This document shows, piece after piece, positions 60,355-64,000 of a stretch of DNA of 64,000 nucleotides; position 1 is the stretch's first letter, and each line of letters begins with the position of its first letter. Both the position numbers and the translations under genes were made by a program. The stretch is taken from NCBI RefSeq assembly GCF_011057975.1, contig NZ_CP049109.1, positions 2,883,001-2,947,000 on the forward strand. Direction: 5' to 3'. This stretch comes from Sphingosinithalassobacter tenebrarum. GTDB lineage: Bacteria > Pseudomonadota > Alphaproteobacteria > Sphingomonadales > Sphingomonadaceae. The notes below the pieces were generated by a model, which was not told where the DNA came from, ran no database searches, and saw only the letters and a list, made by a program, of their open reading frames with translations.

Positions 60355-63300
60355 TCTTCTTCTCCTTGGGGTTGGGTTGGCCGTTCCGGCCGGGGACGAC
60401 GCAGCAACAGATAGGCTGCGGGAAGCACGAACATGGACAGGAGCGGCGCGGTGATCATCCCGCCGATCATCGGCGCGGCGATGCGGCTCATCACTTCGGA
60501 GCCAGCCCCAGTGCCGATCAGGATCGGAAACAGGCCGGCGAGGATGACCGCGACGGTCATTGCCTTGGGCCGGACGCGCAACAATGCCCCTTCACGGATG
60601 GCGGCGGAGACTTCCTCCGCATCCGGGTCCTCACCGCGCCGCTCCAGCGCAGCTTTCAGATAGATCAGCATGATGACGCCAAATTCGGCTGACACCCCGG
60701 CCAGCGCGATGAAGCCGACGGCGGTCGCGACCGACTGGTTGTATCCCATCAGGTAAAGCAGCCAGAAGCCGCCTGTCAGCGCGAACGGCAAGGTGCCCAT
60801 GATGAGCAGCGCCTCGTCGAACCGGCGGAAGATCAGGTAAAGCAGCAGGAATATGATCGCGAGCGTAGCCGGAACGACGATCTGCAGACGTTCGTAGGCC
60901 CGCGTGAGATATTCAAACTGCCCGGCATAGGACAGGCTGACGCCCGGAGGCAGATCGACCTCGGCCGCGATAACCTCCTGCAGATCGCCAACCACAGAAG
61001 ACAGATCGCGCCCGCGCACATCGATATAGACATAGCTTGTGGGACGGCCCTGTTCGCTCTTGAGCATGGGCGGGCCGCTGGTCACACGCACCTGCGCAAC
61101 GGTACCAAGCGTGATCTGCTGACCAGACGGGGTCAGCACCGGCAGATTGCGCAGCTCGTCGACACTGTCGCGGATCTCGCGCGGATAGCGAACATTGATC
61201 GGGTATCTTGCGAGGCCTTCGACTGTACGGGCCACATTGGCACCGCCAATTGCGCCGGAGACGATCTGCTGCACGTCGGCGATGTTGAGACCGTAGCGGG
61301 CCGCTTCCAGCCGGTCGATATCGACATCGACATAGCGGCCTCCCGACAGCCTTTCAGCCAGCGCAGAACTGACGCCGGGAATGTTCTTTGCCGCCTGTTC
61401 GATCTGGAGCGCGACGCGTTCCAGCTCGCCGAGATCTTCGCCCGAAACCTTGACCCCGATCGGGCTCTTGATCCCGGTTGCGAGCATGTCGATCCGGTTG
61501 CGGATCGGCGGCACCCAGACATTGGCAAGGCCAGGCACCTGCACGGCGCGGTCCAGTTCCTCGACCAGCATATCCGGTGTCATGCCCTCGCGCCACTCAT
61601 CGCGTGGTTTGAAGCGGATGGTCGTCTCGAACATTGTGAGAGGGGCGGGATCGGTGGCGGTATCGGCGCGCCCGGCCTTGCCGAACACGGTTTCGACTTC
61701 CGGTACGGTCATGATCAGCCGGTCGGTGCGCTGTAGCAGCGCTGACGCCTCTCCGGGAGACAATCCAGGCAGGGCGCTGGGCATGTAGAGCAGGTCGCCT
61801 TCGTCGAGCGGCGGCAGGAATTCGCCGCCAAGCCGCGAGAAGGGAACGAGCGTGGTCAGGAAGACCAGCCCAGCGATGACCAAAGCGGTCTTCGGGCGGC
61901 GCATCACCCAGTCTAGCCCGGGCCGATAGGCCCGGGTCAGCACGCGATTGACCGGGTTGCTGTCCTCTGCCGGAATCTTTCCGCGCACCAGCCATCCCAT
62001 CAGCACCGGAACCAGAGTGATCGACAGGATCGCAGCAGCCGCCATGGCATAGGTCTTGGTAAAGGCCAGCGGTGCGAACAGCCGTCCCTCCTGCGCCTGC
62101 AAGGTGAACACCGGCAGAAACGACAAGGTGATGATCAGCAGGCTGAAAAACAGCGCCGGGCCGACTTCCTTCGAGGCATCCGCGACGATCCGCCAGCGCT
62201 CCTGGACGGACAGAACCGTGTCAGGGTTCTCCTCGGCCCAGCGCTCCAGATGCTTGTGGGCGTTCTCGATCATCACCACCGCAGCATCGACCATCGCGCC
62301 GACCGCGATGGCGATCCCGCCAAGAGACATGATGTTCGCGTTTACGCCCTGAAAGCGCATCACGATGAAGGCCGCGAGCACGCCGAGCGGAAGGGTGACG
62401 ACCGCGACGAGTGCCGAGCGCGCGTGCCACAGGAACAGCAGGCACACCAGGGCAACGACAATGAATTCCTCGATGAGCTTGGAGGTCAGGTTTTCGACCG
62501 AAGCATCGATCAATTGCGAACGGTCGTAGGTGGTGACGATCTCGACCCCTTCGGGCAGGCTTGCCTGCAATTGTTCGAGCTTCGCTTCGACCGCCGCAAT
62601 TGCGCTGCGCGCATCGGCGCCCTGGCGCAGAATGACGATACCGCCGGCAACCTCGCCTTCGCCGTTGAGTTCCGCAATGCCGCGCCGCAGCTCCGGGCCG
62701 ATCTGGATATTGGCCACATCGTCCAGCGTTACCGGAGTGCCGCCCGCTTCGGCGCGCAAGGGTATGCTGCGAAAATCCGCCAGCGTGCCGAGATAGCCCG
62801 AGGCACGGACCATATATTCGGCCTCGCCCATTTCGACGATAGAGCCCCCGGTTTCCTGATTGCCTGCCTGCACCGCGCGGACCACTTGCGCGTGCGTCAC
62901 GCCCAGCGAAGCCATGCGATAGGGGTCGAGCACGATCTGGTACTGCTTGACCATGCCGCCCACGCTGGCGACTTCGGCGATGCCGGGAATGGTTTTCAGC
63001 TCGTAGCGCAGGAACCAGTCCTGCAGGCTCCTGAGCCCGGCCAAGTCGTGACCGCCGCTGCGGTCGACCAGCGCATATTCGTAGATCCAGCCCACCCCGG
63101 TTGCATCAGGGCCGAGTGTGCTCTGAACCCCGTCGGGCAAGCGGTTCTGGACCTGGTTCAGATACTCCAGAACGCGAGAGCGCGCCCAGTAGAGGTCGGT
63201 CCCGTCCTCGAAGATCACATAGACGTAGCTGTCTCCGAAAAAGGAATAGCCGCGCACGGTCTTGGCACCGGGGACCGACAGCATGGTCGTGGCCATCGGA

Positions 63301-63500
63301 TAGGTCACCTGGTCCTCGACGATACGGGGCGCCTGACCTGGATAGTTCGAGCGGATCACCACCTGTACATCGGAAAGGTCCGGCAGGGCATCGACGGGCG
63401 TCGTCCGTACCGCCCAGAAACCGGCCAGCGCCAACCCGATCGCTGCCAGCACCACGAAAAAGCGGTTGGCGATCGAGCTATCGATGATGCGCGCGATCAT
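60333..63500 (-). CDS. cusA: CusA family heavy-metal RND efflux pump
   Basis: A 1055-residue inner-membrane RND transporter with two sets of six helices and large periplasmic loops. The start [14 protein letters not shown] and '[20 protein letters not shown]' are typical of CusA/CzcA. The RND proton-relay helix has [13 protein letters not shown], and the later conserved [18 protein letters not shown] follows. Methionines of the copper site would be in the periplasmic loops. ATG 63500 overlaps the cusB stop by 4 nt; the longer open frame is not needed. Confidence 0.95.
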   Translation of the reverse strand: MIARIIDSSIANRFFVVLAAIGLALAGFWAVRTTPVDALPDLSDVQVVIRSNYPGQAPRIVEDQVTYPMATTMLSVPGAKTVRGYSFFGDSYVYVIFEDGTDLYWARSRVLEYLNQVQNRLPDGVQSTLGPDATGVGWIYEYALVDRSGGHDLAGLRSLQDWFLRYELKTIPGIAEVASVGGMVKQYQIVLDPYRMASLGVTHAQVVRAVQAGNQETGGSIVEMGEAEYMVRASGYLGTLADFRSIPLRAEAGGTPVTLDDVANIQIGPELRRGIAELNGEGEVAGGIVILRQGADARSAIAAVEAKLEQLQASLPEGVEIVTTYDRSQLIDASVENLTSKLIEEFIVVALVCLLFLWHARSALVAVVTLPLGVLAAFIVMRFQGVNANIMSLGGIAIAVGAMVDAAVVMIENAHKHLERWAEENPDTVLSVQERWRIVADASKEVGPALFFSLLIITLSFLPVFTLQAQEGRLFAPLAFTKTYAMAAAAILSITLVPVLMGWLVRGKIPAEDSNPVNRVLTRAYRPGLDWVMRRPKTALVIAGLVFLTTLVPFSRLGGEFLPPLDEGDLLYMPSALPGLSPGEASALLQRTDRLIMTVPEVETVFGKAGRADTATDPAPLTMFETTIRFKPRDEWREGMTPDMLVEELDRAVQVPGLANVWVPPIRNRIDMLATGIKSPIGVKVSGEDLGELERVALQIEQAAKNIPGVSSALAERLSGGRYVDVDIDRLEAARYGLNIADVQQIVSGAIGGANVARTVEGLARYPINVRYPREIRDSVDELRNLPVLTPSGQQITLGTVAQVRVTSGPPMLKSEQGRPTSYVYIDVRGRDLSSVVGDLQEVIAAEVDLPPGVSLSYAGQFEYLTRAYERLQIVVPATLAIIFLLLYLIFRRFDEALLIMGTLPFALTGGFWLLYLMGYNQSVATAVGFIALAGVSAEFGVIMLIYLKAALERRGEDPDAEEVSAAIREGALLRVRPKAMTVAVILAGLFPILIGTGAGSEVMSRIAAPMIGGMITAPLLSMFVLPAAYLLLRRPRPERPTQPQGEEECVTQPS

Positions 63501-64000
63501 TGGCCGATTTTCCGGATCGAGACGATGCGCGGCCCCGTACTGGCTTGCACAAATGTGAAGGAGACCCGGTCGCCGCGCGCAAAACCGCGCAGCTGTTCCG
63601 GTCCTTCGCTGGCAAAGGGCATGGTCATTGCCGGCCATTCGAGCGCAGGCACCGGACCGTGGCGCAAGGTCACGCTGTTGGCGTTTATGCGCTCGATCGT
63701 CCCGGTCGCGCGATAAGTCTGCGGTTCATCTGCATCGTCCGACCCTCGGTCTTCGCTCGCACCGGATGGTGCCTGATCGACGGGACGCACGTCGATGCCC
63801 GCAAGGCTGGCTTCGGAATCGAGCAGGAACTGGCCCGAGGTGACCACTCTCTCTCCTGCAGCCAGCCCGGCAAGGACTTCGGTCCGTCCGTTCGCTTCGC
63901 GGCCGATACGGATTTCGGCGGGCCGATAGCCGCCACCTCCCTGCGCGATCATCGCCAGGGTCCGCTCGCCGGTGCGAATGACAGCTTCCGAAGGGACCAG
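63497..64000 (-). CDS. cusB: CusB membrane-fusion protein with C-terminal CusF-like domain (partial)
   Basis: The last ~167 residues of a CusB-type adaptor. The beginning ([27 protein letters not shown] then [20 protein letters not shown]) is the normal end of a membrane-fusion protein. After a Ser/Asp linker it carries a CusF-like OB domain: [18 protein letters not shown], with the His, Trp and two Met ligands. The N-terminal portion lies outside the window. Couples CusA to an outer-membrane channel. Confidence 0.9.
   Translation of the reverse strand: MVPSEAVIRTGERTLAMIAQGGGGYRPAEIRIGREANGRTEVLAGLAAGERVVTSGQFLLDSEASLAGIDVRPVDQAPSGASEDRGSDDADEPQTYRATGTIERINANSVTLRHGPVPALEWPAMTMPFASEGPEQLRGFARGDRVSFTFVQASTGPRIVSIRKIGQ

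Noticed and set aside
62250..63716. 488-residue plus-strand open frame
   Set aside because: Antisense to cusA, His/Arg-rich shadow with no recognisable domain.
1..64000. CRISPR array, tRNA or rRNA genes, prophage
   Set aside because: No regularly spaced repeats, no cloverleaf-like segments or rRNA words, and no phage structural genes were noticed on reading.

Overview
The window is GC-rich (about 64-65 %) DNA from an alphaproteobacterium, most likely a member of the Sphingomonadales. This is inferred from the gene families (TonB-dependent receptor, FAS1-like dehydratases, SDRs and acyl-CoA synthetases in catabolic runs) and from intergenic REP-like and G-rich palindromic repeats. No rRNA, tRNA or CRISPR array was seen. 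One intact IS3-family element is present.

Positions 1-34.8 kb are a catabolic region. (a) 1-3.7 kb, minus strand: dehydratase, acyl-CoA synthetase, SnoaL-like protein and SDR, next to a TetR regulator. (b) 4.7-8.9 kb: a TonB-dependent receptor ending in a clean intrinsic terminator, and a PAPS-type sulfotransferase. (c) 9.1-13.3 kb: AraC regulator, SDR, zinc-type dehydrogenase and an alkyl-sulfatase-like hydrolase. (d) 13.6-17.6 kb: a second dehydratase and acyl-CoA synthetase, divergent from an IclR regulator with a large centred dyad between them. (e) 17.6-21.2 kb: a low-GC pentapeptide-repeat gene, an aldo-keto reductase and a serine hydrolase. (f) 21.3-29.7 kb: a minus-strand operon of Baeyer-Villiger monooxygenase, Rieske oxygenase, ThDP-dependent enzyme, aldehyde dehydrogenase and beta-propeller protein, divergent from an SDR and an acyl-CoA synthetase. 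(g) 33.2-34.7 kb: a carboxymuconolactone-decarboxylase-like protein and an SDR whose N-terminus is frameshifted. Together these look like uptake, CoA activation, oxygenation and beta-oxidation-like breakdown of cyclic or alicyclic substrates. The substrate cannot be read from sequence.

Positions 35-64 kb are a metal-resistance and redox region. A CnrYXH-like trio (anti-sigma, periplasmic sensor, ECF sigma factor) heads an operon with the multicopper oxidase CopA, the outer-membrane protein CopB, a Met/His-rich exported protein and a PepSY protein. A second block (56.0-64 kb) carries a P1B-type copper ATPase, a CueO-like oxidase, CusF, CusA and the end of CusB. Between them lie DUF411 and DUF5676 genes, the IS3 element, an AlbA_2-domain membrane protein, an APC transporter, a tightly overlapping operon (glutaredoxin-MauE fusion, K+ channel, DUF305, lipoprotein), and a sulfide/persulfide module (ArsR/BigR-like regulator, DUF442, metallo-hydrolases, TauE/SafE, DoxX).

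The most notable observation is a repeated promoter-like motif, TTGAGGG, 15 nt, then GCGTA. It occurs in both directions upstream of the CnrYXH-like genes and the DUF411 gene, again just before copA, and before a Met-rich exported protein at 36.8 kb. A weaker version precedes the APC transporter. It outlines a probable ECF-sigma regulon.
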